NCBI GenBank assembly: GCA_024291935.2 | Contig: CM044315.1 | Span: forward strand, 57,572,385-57,636,384 | Reading direction: 5' to 3' | From: Okapia johnstoni | Taxonomy: Eukaryota; Chordata; Mammalia; Artiodactyla; Giraffidae | Length of the DNA stretch: 64,000 nucleotides | In this document: positions 1-10,540 of the stretch, in pieces | How the letters are laid out: each line of letters begins with the position of its first letter | Position numbering within the stretch: position 1 is the stretch's first letter | Program-made: the position numbers and the translations under genes | Notes under the pieces: generated by a model | Told to the model about the DNA's origin: nothing | Seen by the model: only the letters and a program-made list of their open reading frames with translations | Database searches by the model: none

Positions 1-360
1 AGTTGCTTACCAATAAGCATTAAATAACATACAGTTAAGCATTGAAATCAATGGGGTTGCAGATGCTTTTTGACAGTTTGATGATAGCTATAAATCCTCA
101 CTTCAGAAAAAAAACATAGGCACACATACCAAATTTTGCGTATAGCTTTAGGAACTTCATTCAAACTCTTCCTGTCTCCCATCTCATTCATGGGCCATCC
201 CTTAGGGGTCCTTGAGCCTCTGAGCTTCAAACATACATTAATAGCAGGAATCTATAAGGGGAATTAGTCACTGTAAGCAAAAGTAGTTACGGAGCCCTTC
301 CTGGAAGAGAGAGAAATGTGAAGTAGCCTAAAAGAAGAGAGGATTTAAATTGGCCAACAG

Positions 361-582
361 ACTTCCCTGGTGGTCCAGTGATTAAGCATCCACCTTGCAA
401 TACAGGGGAATGCTTGTTCAATCTCTGGTCAGGAAACTAAGATCCCACACACTATGGAATAACTAAGCCCGTGCCAGCAGCTAGAGAAGCCTGTTCACTG
501 CAATGAAAGACCCTGCATGACCCAACAGAGATTCTGCATGTCACAACTAAGACCCAACACAGCCAAATAAAATAAATAAATG
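361..582 (+). mobile_element. CHR-type SINE (long form)
   Basis: It opens with the tRNA-Glu-like head ACTTCCCTGGTGGTCCAGTG and continues through the long CHR body to an AATAAATAAATA tail. Confidence 0.85.
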
Positions 583-727
583 TTTTTAAAAGATAAAATA
601 AATTGCCCAAGCAAAGCAGGCAGAAAACTTGGGTGTAAATCTCCGGATGGGACTTGAAAACACAGCCCACAAAGCCAGGGATGGGGTGACAGACCCCTGA
701 GGCTACAGCAGTAGAGAGCAGGAGAGG

Positions 728-968
728 TTCTAGCTGGGCCTCTGGAATCACATTGCCTGAGCTCAAATCCCAGCCAGGCAGCTTGCTACCTGTGTGACAC
801 TAGGTACATACTTAACCTCTCTGTGCCTCAGCTTCATTTATAAAACAGGGATGAAAATGCATAGTATTTCTCACAGGGAATTTGAGGATTCACTAGGATA
901 ATGTACTGCCAGTCATTGGCTTACAGGCTGCTGTCTGGCATACAGTAAGCTCTAGGCAGTTATAAGCT
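728..968 (+). mobile_element. MIR SINE
   Basis: It shows the MIR core: TGTGTGACACTAGG, then TTAACCTCTCTGTGCCTCAG and a TAAAACAGGGATGA block. Confidence 0.75.
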
Positions 969-1327
969 GCTGTTAGGATTAGGATTTTTATTACGGGACA
1001 GAAATACTGGGCAGTATCTTGACTGCAAAGCTAAGCCCTTTGGACTCTTCCTGGGAGTACTGGGGAGTCCCTGGAACTTTCCTGAGCCAGAGAGACATAA
1101 GATAAAAATGGTACTTTATCTGAGCATATCCTGGTGAGGATAGATTAGATTGGAGGCAAATAAGGAACATGAATGGTTACAGGACTAATGCAATAGTCCT
1201 AACTTGAGGTTCTGAGAGCTAAAACTGAGGTACAATAGAAACTGGAAAATGGGGAAAAGTTTAAATGCAAAATTTGTCAAAGTACGAATCAAGAGAATTT
1301 GGAAAGTGCCAGGATCTAAGTGTGCAC

Positions 1328-1393
1328 TGATCAAACCCAGGTCTCCTGCATTGCAGGCAGATTCTTTACCATCTGAGCCAGCAGGGAAGCCCT
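1328..1393 (-). mobile_element. Bov-tA SINE head fragment
   Basis: Reverse complement of the tRNA-like head, marked by CTGCATTGCAGGCAGATTCT and a GAGCCA-AGGGAAGCCCT end. Only about 65 bases remain. Confidence 0.75.
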
Positions 1394-1424
1394 CTAAAAG
1401 GGTCTAACTTTGCACTCTCCAGTT

Positions 1425-1690
1425 AGGCAGCCATTGTGACTGGTGAGCACTTCAAGTGAGGCTCAAATGGAGATGTGCTGTAAGTGCAAAATGCACACTG
1501 AGTTTCAAAGATTTAGTACCAAAAAGAGTAAAACAGCTCAGTTTTTAAACATTAATTTATGTTTTAATTTTGGTCATATTGGGCTAAATAAAATACATTA
1601 ATTTCACTTTCTTTTTTTTTCATGTGGCTACTAGAAAATTTAACCTCACATGTGGCTCACATCTCTGTCAGACAGAGGTCAGTTTTAGGA
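1425..1690 (-). mobile_element. hAT-type DNA transposon remnant (MER3-like)
   Basis: It shows CACTTCAAGTG, GATGTGCTGTAAGTG and CATGTGGCTACTAGAAAATT blocks typical of MER3-like MITEs. The family name is from memory. Confidence 0.5.
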
Positions 1691-1939
1691 ATTGGAAAGA
1701 TGTCTTGTGGCCAGGACAGTAGTGGTGCTGAGAAAGGTTGGGGCAGGTGGCAATGTTGTATTGGATTTTAGATGTGTTGTGTTTGAAGCAACTGTGCAGC
1801 ATTCGAGTGTAAATCAAAATAGGCTTTTATTTAGGCATTGGAATTAAGGTAAAAGGTCAGGGTTATATGCATGGGAAGCATGTTGGTCTTAGCTAAAGTC
1901 CTTTAGGGTCAAGCATCTACGTCACTGAGGACCAGTGTA

Positions 1940-2165
1940 GGTCAGGCAGGTGCTGAGTAATTTACATATGTTCTCTCATTTCCTCCTGGTTCAACCCTAT
2001 TAGGTATGTACTGTTATTATCCTTTCCCATTTTACAGATGAGGGAACTGACGGCCAGAGAACTAAAGCAATTCTGGGTAGTGGTCCATGAGGAGACAGGG
2101 TTCGAACTTATCGGACTATAAAGGCTCTTTCTGCAGCCCTCCAGGACTGAGCCCCTGAGAAAACC
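1940..2165 (-). mobile_element. MIR SINE
   Basis: Reverse-complement MIR core: CCCATTTTACAGATGAGGGA followed by an AGAGAACTAAAG block and GGGTTCGAAC. Confidence 0.7.
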
Positions 2166-2527
2166 AAAGTCAGAAAAGGAACAAGAACTGCAGAAAGGAA
2201 TAACACTGGACAGGCAAGAACACGACAGCCTAGCATCATGGATGCCAGCGACAAGGCACTTTCCAGAAGGAAGTAGTTGTTAGGAAAACAAATTTAGACT
2301 TGAGTTACAAAGAAGGATATTAAGTACTAAGAACTATTTCAAACTGAGGGAGGGTTAATCCTGTAGGCTAAGGTCATGAGAAGGAGTTAGAATTTTCCAG
2401 GACTTGTTCAGACCTTTGAAAAGTTAAGCATAGGTAGGAAGTGGCATTCTTTTAAGCTGACCTGTTCTAAGACCCAGGCAGAAATAAATATGGGTAGAAC
2501 CCAGAGGTAGGACTCTGATAATCATCA

Positions 2528-2660
2528 CTAGTGTTTCTCAGGAGAACCTATATCAGAGTCCTCTAGGAAGCCTGTAAACACGGATTCTTGGGTCCTGCCT
2601 CTGATACACTGAATCGGATTTTTTTAGCAAGTGCCCCAGGTGTTCTGGATACACAGTGAA
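2528..2660. mobile_element. MER5-like hAT fragment
   Basis: The order CTCAGGAGAACC, CGGATTCTTGGGTCCTGCCT and AAGTGCCCCAGGTG resembles the end blocks of MER5/MER20-type elements. Old and divergent. Confidence 0.45.
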
Positions 2661-3039
2661 GTTAGGAACCAGCTGCTCAGGCTCTGCAGCTCTCTCCTCT
2701 GATTTATTACTCAGGACTGGCTCATTGGCACATGGCTCCCTGCCAGCTTCACTGGGACACAGAAGGAAGATGGGAACCATCCTGTGTCTTTAGCAATAGT
2801 CCTACCTGAAATCTGGGGCAAGCCTTTTCTTAAAATAAGAGCAACCAGTTCTTCTTCACTTTGATCTTCTCTCAAGGCCATTGAACTCCCCACTTCTACC
2901 GTCATTGCTGTGGAGACCACCTAACTGAAGGGGCAGCAGGCCCTGAAAGGGAGGCCTTGTCTTCCTTGTCCAGTGCTTCTGGCTGACACTTGGCCTTGCT
3001 TTCTCTTAATTCCTTCCTGTGTCTTTTGATGTTCAGAGG

Positions 3040-3275
3040 CATGCAGTATAGAGTGGCAATGGAGAGGATGACCTTGCAAGTCAGGTGGCCCTGAGTCCCA
3101 GCTCTGCTACATAATTTAGTGTGATCTTTGGCAGGACTTTTTTCACGTCTCTGTGCTTCATCTATAAAACAGGAATGATAAGAGAATTTATCTCTGAGAG
3201 GATTAAATGAAATGATTCTTGGATTTTACTTACCTGGCACATATTTCAGTACTGAACAAGTAGTAGCTTTTTGAA
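3040..3275 (+). mobile_element. MIR SINE
   Basis: MIR order is visible: CCCAGCTCTGCTAC, then TCTCTGTGCTTCATCTATAA and GAGAGGATTAAATGA. The acceptor-proximal end is worn. Confidence 0.7.
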
Positions 3276-3430
3276 TTTTATCATGGTGGTGACAGTAACA
3301 TCATCATTATTTCGAGCACAGGTGCCCTGGATGGCAGGTAAAATCAACTAATCAAAGATACCGGACAAGGACCTCAAAGGGTTAACAAGTGTAAAAACAT
3401 CTGCTTTTAGAGGAAGAGCTCTGTTGAGGT

Positions 3431-3714
3431 CTTAAGAGAGACTGTTCTCTTTCGTTTTCACTCTGCTTATTCTGAACCTACATATACTTCTCTTAGAAAG
3501 GAATATCGGGACTTCCCCAGCAGTCCAGGGGTTAAGACTCTGCCACACTTCCAATGCAGAGGTTGCAGGTTGAATCCCTGATCAGGGAACTAAGACCCCA
3601 CATACCCCACAGCGCAGCCAAAAAATATAGAAAGGAATATCACCATCACTTTGTTATCTCTTCTCCATCCCAAAGCATGTCTTCCACTGTTCCATGCAGG
3701 CCTTCCTCATCTCT
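3431..3714 (+). repeat. Duplicated intron segment, copy A (contains CHR SINE)
   Basis: It matches 5557-5851 over its full length with roughly one difference in nine bases by eye, from CTTAAGAGAG to CCTTCCTCATCTCT. The matching extends past both ends of the SINE inside it, so the copies are a real duplication and not two independent SINEs. Confidence 0.85.
3508..3626 (+). mobile_element. CHR SINE (short form) in copy A
   Basis: tRNA-Glu-like SINE, GGGACTTCCCCAGCAGTCCA to CAGCGCAGCC plus A-rich tail. A perfect 13-base target-site duplication AGAAAGGAATATC lies at 3495-3507 and 3629-3641. Confidence 0.9.
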
Positions 3715-4414
3715 TTGTCTTACTTTCCATCCCCATAGGCCAATAACTTGTTCTTTTCACCCTTTGGTCTCAAAACTGACCAGGAGCAGGGCAGGACATG
3801 CAGGCAGCTGGTCACAGGTTCAGCTACCCATGGCCTTCTTGCCTGCAAGCTCTGTTTGGGAAGAAGAATTCTGCCTTAGCTTTCCTTTTCAAGTCGTAGA
3901 ATTTGGTGTGTTCAGCAACGATAGTAGGAAAGTAGAAATCATAGTGATCTTTGTAAGCTATTTACAGATTACAAAACAATAGATTAACAGTTGTGAATCA
4001 GTTGGGGTTTAGGTCCAGGAAACCAAAAGCACTCTTGGGGGTGTTAGAAGAATGAGCTTTAATATAGGGGATTGTGTGCCTGTGTAGTCAATGGAAGGAA
4101 TGGAGACGCAGGCTCTCAGTGGAGCCCCCCGAACAACTTCTAGATACCACCACAGAACCGGTGCCCAGGGGCCCTGCAGCATAATTAGCAGGCTGCTGTA
4201 GCCACACAGCTTCTTAGCACCATGCTGCTAGTGACTGCACACTGGGGTGCCAGAACCTCTGCCAAGAGCAGGTTGCCTACCACCTGGTTAGCCATCAGAA
4301 ATAAGCCAAGCAGCAAGAAAATGGCCTTCTCACTTCCGCCTTCCAGATCCCTCTCGAATGCATGAGATCAGCAAAACCTGCATCATCCAGACCCTAGCTA
4401 CAAGAGCACCTGGG

Positions 4415-4775
4415 TATATTCGTTTGCTTGGGCTGCTAACACAAAGTGCCACAGGCTGAGGGGCTTAAACAACAGAAATTTAATTTCCTATAATTCTGTA
4501 GGCTAGAAGTTTGCAGTTAAAGTGTTGGGAAGGGTTGGTTTCTTGAGACCTTTCTCTTTGGCTTGTAGGTGCCCACCTTCTCCCTGTGTCTTCACATGGT
4601 CATTCTTCTGTCCCCCGCTTCCTAGGAGGACCCCACCCTAATGAGCTCATTTTAACTTAATTACCTCTTTAAGGACCCTATCTCTAGAAACAGTCACATT
4701 CTGAATTCTTGGGGAGTTAAGACTTCAACCTATGAAATTTGGGGGGACACAGTTCAGCTGATCACACTGCAGTAG
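4415..4775 (-). mobile_element. Solo LTR of ERVL-MaLR type (MST/MLT1-like)
   Basis: Reverse-orientation MaLR blocks in order: GGGCTGCTAACACAAAGTGC, GGCTTAAACAACAGAAATTT, CTCCCTGTGTCTTCACATGG and ACCTCTTTAAGGACCCTATC. Very old non-autonomous retroviral-like LTR with no internal coding region. Confidence 0.75.
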
Positions 4776-4869
4776 CAGGGCTTAGCCGGACAAGAGGGAA
4801 CATGAGCCTGTGGGTGCTCAGAGCACTTCCCTTGGGCTACAATCAGAGGATGCAGGTACTCGCTGCTCT

Positions 4870-5035
4870 CTATATTTACTAGACTCACATGCTTATTTTA
4901 TCTGATGCCTTAGAGATAGAGAAGTATTATTATCCCCATTTTTCCCATGAGAAAGTTGAGGTTTAGATAGGGTACCAGTGTCACATAGGGCACTAAAGGT
5001 TGGAAGGGTTGGGGACACGAGTGAACCCAAGTCCC
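4870..5035 (-). mobile_element. MIR SINE
   Basis: Reverse MIR: ATTATTATCCCCATTTTTCC and GAACCCAAGTCCCCTAGCC blocks. Confidence 0.6.
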
Positions 5036-5268
5036 CTAGCCTAATCCTCGAGCATACATTCGGAGCTGAGCATCCAAGGCGGAGTGTAAAGGCTGGGCCA
5101 TAAGCTAAAACAGAGGGTCTGGCACATGTGCGCCTACTAAAATTTAGCCCATTGTTAAAAGATTTTCTGACTTTTCTAGAGATTTTTCTTTTTGAAATGA
5201 AATCTCTTTATTTTTCAAATGTTGACAATTAAAACATATACACACATGTTTCTCTCTGTATGTCTCTG

Positions 5269-5270
<2 letters not shown>

Positions 5271-5309
<39 letters not shown>
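5271..5309. repeat. (CA)n microsatellite
   Basis: About 19 uninterrupted CA dinucleotides. Confidence 0.95.
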
Positions 5310-5311
<2 letters not shown>

Positions 5312-5556
5312 GGTTAACCCTGTGTGGAGCCCAACCAAACACATCTGCAGTCTGGATTCAGCCTGTAGACTCTGATAGAAAATAATGTGTTTATGAGAAT
5401 AGAAAACCAGTTCTTAGGGGCTTGACTGTCCACTCGCTGCATTCCTTCAAAGGCCCTGTCAGTAGATGTTACTGCCTGATTACTTTGAAACTCTTCTCTT
5501 GCTGACTCTTTACCTTTGTTTCCCATTGAATGCATGGTTTTTGTCTTGTTATCAAG

Positions 5557-5851
5557 CTTGAGAGAGAACTGTTCTCTTTCTTTTTCACTCTGCTAATTCT
5601 GAGCCTGCATATATACTTCTCTTGGAAAGGAATATTGGGACTTCCCTAGCAGTACAGTGGTTAAAACTCTGCTGCACTTCCAATGCAGAGGGCGCGGGTT
5701 TAATCTCTGGTCAAGGAACTAAGATCCCACATGCCATGCACTGCAAACAAACAAAATTTTAAAAAAGAAAGGACTATCACTATCAGTTTGTTATCTCTTC
5801 TCCATCCCAAAATGTGTCTTCCACTGTTCCTTGCAGGCCTTCCTCATCTCT
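5557..5851 (+). repeat. Duplicated intron segment, copy B (contains CHR SINE)
   Basis: Second copy of the block at 3431-3714, about 2.13 kb downstream in the same orientation. It keeps the flank TTGTTATCTCTTCTCCATCC and the shared SINE insertion point. Confidence 0.85.
5637..5765 (+). mobile_element. CHR SINE (short form) in copy B
   Basis: GGGACTTCCCTAGCAGTACA to the A-rich tail. Its flanks GGAAAGGAATATT and AGAAAGGACTATC are decayed forms of the same target-site duplication as in copy A. Confidence 0.85.
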
Positions 5852-5894
5852 CCGTCCCCTTGACACTTAAACACCCATGTGTACCAGGTGAGTT

Positions 5895-5985
5895 AGTGCT
5901 AGGTGGTCCTGTGTATCATCCCAACAAGCCAGTGAGATAGATTGCTGTCACCCTTTAGCAGATGAGGTGCAGAAAGAAAGCTGGG
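5895..5985 (-). mobile_element. MIR fragment
   Basis: TGTCACCCTTTAGCAGATGA and the surrounding order fit a reverse MIR fragment. Weak. Confidence 0.4.
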
Positions 5986-6889
5986 GTAAGACATTCATAT
6001 TAATAGTTGAAGGAGGGATAAGAGAGTAAGTGGAAGCCCGTTTTTTCTCTCTTTTTTTTTTTTTTTGCAGCCTACTCTTTTATTACAGCCACAAGGGGTG
6101 TGTTTGCTCAGAATGTTGGCTTCACTCCGGTGATTCAATTACTGGCCAGGACTTGATGACTTGTGATTCAGATTCTGGGGCTTCCTGGTGCCTTCCTGCT
6201 CGAGTGTGCTTTATGACACATTTGCCATCCCCACCATTCTCTCCCTGCTTCAGGCCCGTCTAGACAAAGATTAAAATGCCCACATTTCCCTAATGTGACA
6301 TCTTGTTCCTAGGAATTTCTAGGAAGCTGAGAATTCATATAAATAATAGCATTAGAACCAATGCAGAGCATTTGAATAGCTAAATGCTACTTTGCTACTG
6401 ATGCTGCGTTTATTCAAATCTCTCAGCCACGTGTAAAACTGAAAACCAGGCTGCAGAAGCAAGGGCCAGGGTTTTATCAGACCTGTGGTTCTGCACAGGG
6501 CAGGCACAGACCTGGGCCCTTCTGGGTAGGATGGACCCCTGGGGACTCAGGATGTTCAGATGCTAACTTCAATCCTTGCCTAGTAGCCACAGCAAGAACA
6601 TTCTCACTTTGCTCGTGAATATAACAGGGGAGACCTGTCTTCCAGAGCACAAGACAGACAAACAGATGCCTCTGCACCAGAAACAGTGTTGTACAAACGT
6701 GAAGCCATCAGCAAGGCCATAACTCCAGGTCATGGGGTGTCAAGGTCACCCTTGATTGGAACCACATCGTGGACTGTTCAGTGATGCCTTGAGTGTTTGT
6801 GAATCTAATTAATTGGAATTGCATCCCTTCATGATACAGTAGGAAGTGTGACTTCCGGGATACCGAAGCTTACGAGCTGGATCAAGGCT

Positions 6890-6995
6890 CTGAGCTGGAT
6901 GAACTGGGAGCACGTTTTTCTAATTTTAGTTGCCTCATCTATAAAACAAGGATGAAAAAGTAACACACCTTTCAGGCTGAGAGTGAGGCTTCACA
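6890..6995 (+). mobile_element. MIR fragment
   Basis: TTGCCTCATCTATAAAACAA and GGATGAAAAAGTAA fit the 3' half of a MIR. Confidence 0.5.
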
Positions 6996-7229
6996 GATGA
7001 ACATAGATGAAAGTACATGTATGCTCTGAGGTTCCATATGAATATCAGGTGTTGTTTGTCTTGGACGCTATTCTTGGAATAAGAATAAAGCAAGTTTTTT
7101 TAATCCAAGTAGTAGCACAAACAAATAGCCAGACATCCATGCCATTGAGGGAAGACCAAAGAAACCCTCTGAGGGTGCAGAGACACTCAGATATGTTTGT
7201 GTCTCAGTCTCTCCGTCTGGTTCTGCCCC

Positions 7230-7400
7230 AGCCCAGCTGTTAAGGCGATGCAGAGCAGCTGCAAGAGGGGAGGAAGTCCTCGGGAGACCTCCCGCTCCTG
7301 TAAACACCGCCCACCAGTCCAACGTCAAGCAGCCCGTGACCTTGCTCTCAGACACGTGAGGCAGCTCAGCCGCCCGAGTTCCTTGAAGAGGTTCCTCGGG
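7230..7400. promoter_or_regulatory. CpG-richer, repeat-free patch in GNG12 intron (candidate element)
   Basis: About ten CpGs fall in 170 bases inside an otherwise CpG-poor intron. Motifs include CACGTG (7353-7358), TGTAAACA followed by CCGCCCACC, and AACGTCA. No exon or start site is evident. Regulatory function is inference. Confidence 0.3.
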
Positions 7401-8589
7401 TTAAAACAATATAATTTTGATTTGACTTCTCCATTGGAAGCATGTTATCATAAGAAATGATGTACTTTTCCAGTGGCCCAGTGAACAACTTTTTCTAGAG
7501 GGGTCTGCAATAGAAGGGAACAGGCAGCCATCTGAGGGATGGGAAGAAGGCTCTCTGTGAAGGAGCCAGTGAGAACACAGAGGTCAGAAGTGGGGAGGGC
7601 TGTCAGGGCTCCAAGCTGACAAGCACAAACTGCGAATCGCTGGCTCTTTTTCATCCTGACTGTAATACAGTCAGGAAGTTAAGTCCTCTGTGTACCAGAT
7701 GCAAAGTTTCTCACCAATTTCAGGAGGACCTACCCAAGCATTTTATAAATAAAGCCTGACTGTGGACGATTTGCTTATGGCCACGTGGGTGGGAGCCACG
7801 GCTGACCCAGTCCTGATATGTGTGTGAAATGTTCCACAGTTACAGGATAACTTGCTCAGGCCTTGGAAACTCTATGCCCTAGAGGTTGAGATGAAGAAGA
7901 GAATGCTTGATGTTATTTTCCTGTGAAGGGAACATTAAGAAAGTCCTGAGGGTGCAGCCTGGAAACCACAAACTGCTCAGAAAGGGTGTCGTATTTGCAT
8001 TCTGGAGGCTGGGGGGCCAATCCTCCGAACTGGCGCCAGCTGGCAGGGGAGCCCAGCTTAACGTGCTCCAAGGAACAAAACCAGTGTGGTTTTGAATCTG
8101 GGTACTTAGACTGTTCACAGAGGGGCTGCCTGCTGCCTTAGACCCATTTCATAGGCTCTATTAACAAATGCTTGCTGGGAGCACGGAAGGGGCTGGGCCA
8201 GGCTGCTGGGTATGAGCAGTGTCACCAGGAGGAGACCCTTGGCCTCTCCTTTGGGTGTGGCAGGATGACTGAGGAATCGGAGGAAGAGGCAGCTCGTCTG
8301 GAAGTGTGTTGTAACCCAGTTGCCCAAGGCAAGGTCACCATGCCCTGCCACATGACGGCTGCTCCCAGTTTCCTGCATGGCTTGGGCTCCCTTACTCTAG
8401 GGGAATCCTCAGATGGCTGTCTCCAGCCATTCCATTCTGCCCTGACACCAGAGTGCCACAGAACTGCTTAGGGCCAATGCCCACCCAGACCAGTCATTCA
8501 AAATCCTAGAGGCCTATTGACAAGGGGGGGAGGCAGATAGGTACACAGGGGATTCCCATTCCTTGTGCTGGGTGGGACCCCCAAGGATA

Positions 8590-8790
8590 AATACAGTAGC
8601 AGCTACTGTGTGTGGAGTGCTTTGGTCCTTTGCTAAACACTACATATGCACCAGTGAATTGAATCCTCAAAAATCACAGTATCCCTATGTTACAAATGAA
8701 AAAACACAGGCTCAGAGAAGTTAGGTAACCTGCATAGTTTTACCCAGCTAGTAACTGGAAGGCAGGGTCCAAACCAGGGGCATGAAACTT
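8590..8790 (-). mobile_element. MIR SINE
   Basis: Reverse MIR: AGGCTCAGAGAAGTTAGGTA, then TACCCAGCTAGTAACTGGAA and AGGGTCCAAACC. Confidence 0.75.
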
Positions 8791-9474
8791 GCTGATTAGG
8801 ATTTCAAAGTTCTGCAGGCAGTTAAAAGCACAGTTGTATTTGGGCATTTGACCCAAAGCTGCCTCTGACCTCAGAGGGTACAAGCCCTACCCAAGTCCTT
8901 GAACTCAGCCACCCGAAGCATTCTGAGTGCAGTAGATCTCCGGTGGATGCCACTGAAGCTGTGGGTGTTTGTTTTCTGCAGCCTTGTGTGGTGTGAGCCT
9001 TTACAGCAGATACACTCTGTGCACTTGCAGCCCCTCCAGAAGGCTGAGTCAGCCTGGGTTTGCTGCCGGCGCCAGACTTTGCTGAGACCCGTGCATAGCA
9101 TGGGGAGGCACACCTACTGTCCACCTGCTCTGAGTCATAAAACTGCCACACTGCTGCCAGACCTGCCAGCTCTGCTGTCTCTTCCGGTGCCACCACACCG
9201 AGAGAGGTCCTGGCCATATATGGCAGGTGCACTGGGCAATGCCTTTCTCTAGCCTGACTTCCCATTGGACTCCGCCGTGGGACAACTAGACAGGTTGAAG
9301 CTCAAGGTCCAGAAGTTTCCTCTGCTTTGCACCAGGTGGCCGGGGAGACAGAGGCAGAGGGCGGCCTAAAAGCCACGGGCTCAGACCCGAGAGGAGAGTC
9401 AGCCCACGAACATGCAGTGGAAGTGTGGGATTAGCCAGTGCCCTGACCACCAGGATGAAGCCAGAGAGGTCAAA

Positions 9475-9511
9475 GGAGGTGGGGTGGGGGGAGAGGGCAG
9501 CGAGGGAGGGG
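9475..9511 (+). other. G-rich tract, possible G-quadruplex
   Basis: Closely spaced G-runs (GGTGGGGTGGGGGG, GAGGG, GGAGGGG) lie within 37 bases, upstream of the GNG12 start exon. Confidence 0.5.
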
Positions 9512-9972
9512 ACTGGTGAAGTTCCATTAAATATTTCAAGCTTGAGGCTGTATCCCATTTGACTTTTAGGTCTTATCATTGAGAGTCTTTCAGCTGAAAG
9601 GTTCCTACTTTTTTCCTGAATAAGGGCTTCCTTATCTGCCTAACATTCTCCAAACGATTGCAAATCTTGATATCTCCTAAAAATGCACCTTTTGTGTAGA
9701 GTTTTCCAGAAGCACTCTCATTTGCCGTTTTCCTGTTGCCAGGACTCGCATCACTGTAATAGTTGGGTAAGAGAGCCAAAACGAAATGAAATCTAAACCT
9801 TCTATTAAGGTACACGGCAGTAATTACGTTAGCCTGCACATGGGACGTGGCCCACGTGTGCTGGAGGCCTTGAAACTACCATGGATGTTTTTGTGTGTTT
9901 CCCCTTAGAAAATCCTAAGAAAGGCTATTTTATGCTGTATACAGGGCACAAGGATTATACTACTAGTACTGG

Positions 9973-10178
9973 ATTTTTGGCACAGCAGTAAAGAACCCGC
10001 CTGCCAATGCAGGAGACACAGGAGATGCAGGTTCGATCCCTGGGTCAGGACGATCCCCTGGAGAAGGAAATGGTAGCCCACTCTAGTGTTCTTGCCTTGA
10101 AAATTCCATGGACAGAGGAGCCTGGCGAGCTACAGTCCATGGAGTCGCCAAGAGTCAGACACGACTGAGCAACTAATC
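9973..10178 (+). mobile_element. Bov-tA SINE
   Basis: tRNA-like head (CAGCAGTAAAGAACCCGCCT, GGTTCGATCCCTGGG) fused to the Bov-A body (GGAGCCTGGCGAGCTACAGT) and ending AGTCAGACACGACTGAGC. Flanks TACTGGATTT and TACTGGGTTT look like a target-site duplication. Confidence 0.9.
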
Positions 10179-10427
10179 CCACACATACTGGGTTTCTGCA
10201 GAGGCAAGATTCACGAAGGTGCTCAAAAGTATTACCAGCTTAAACACTGAGGCCACCACTCCCATTTCTGAGGGGCTTTGTGGTGACTGCCTCCAAGAAG
10301 CTGTGGTGACCAGAAATGCATCCTTTTCCCCTCAAGTAACACAAAGCATTATGAATGTCTAAACAACTTAAAGATGACTGCGCTTCACCTTTAAAAAAAA
10401 AAAAAATTTTTTTTTCTTAAATTTCAG

Positions 10428-10447
10428 GTGAAAACCATTAACGGAAG
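10428..10447 (+). other. GNG12: GNG12 5' UTR segment in the start-codon exon
   Basis: Twenty untranslated bases lie between the acceptor AG (10426-10427) and the ATG. The in-frame TAA at 10439-10441 rules out an upstream extension of the reading frame through this exon. Confidence 0.85.
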
Positions 10448-10540
10448 ATGTCGAGCAAGACAGCCAGTACCAACAACATTGCCCAGGCACGGAGGACTGT
10501 ACAGCAGTTGAGAATGGAAGCCTCCATCGAAAGAATAAAG
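10448..10540 (+). CDS. GNG12: GNG12 coding exon 1 (residues 1-31)
   Basis: There are 31 whole codons, from MSSKTAS to ASIERIK, followed by the donor GTAAG at 10541. The exon carries the N-terminal helix that pairs with G-beta. A phase-0 end at the IK|VSKAS boundary is the expected G-gamma intron position. Confidence 0.96.

Larger units (their letters stand above)
1..10427 (+). other. GNG12: GNG12 upstream intron (3' part)
   Basis: This stretch ends in a splice acceptor (AG at 10426-10427 after a T-rich tract) that opens the exon carrying the GNG12 start codon. In mammals the preceding GNG12 exons are non-coding and far upstream, so the interval is inferred to be intron. No other exon is convincing. 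The content is mostly old repeats: CHR, MIR, MER3-like and MER5-like hAT pieces, a MaLR LTR and one Bov-tA. Stretches without a recognised repeat include roughly 1-360, 970-1320, 2170-2520, 6000-6890, 7000-8590 and 8800-9970. Two of these hold a CpG-richer patch (7230-7400) and a G-rich tract (9475-9511). Confidence 0.8.

Noticed and set aside
361..582. tRNA gene
   Set aside because: The tRNA-Glu resemblance here and at other CHR/Bov-tA copies comes from SINE heads; no intact cloverleaf with a 3' end was seen.
3554..3982. 142-codon open frame on the + strand
   Set aside because: It begins inside a CHR SINE and runs through the duplicated block; the second copy does not keep the frame.
4415..4775. 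Endogenous retrovirus with coding capacity
   Set aside because: Only a solo MaLR-type LTR; no internal gag, pol or env sequence is present.
8822..9265. 147-codon open frame on the - strand and a 117-codon frame on the + strand
   Set aside because: They overlap on opposite strands in GC-richer intron DNA and have no domain or family resemblance I can name.
10393..10418. A-run then T-run next to the GNG12 acceptor as a SINE tail
   Set aside because: No SINE body on either side; it is better read as the polypyrimidine tract plus a simple A-run.
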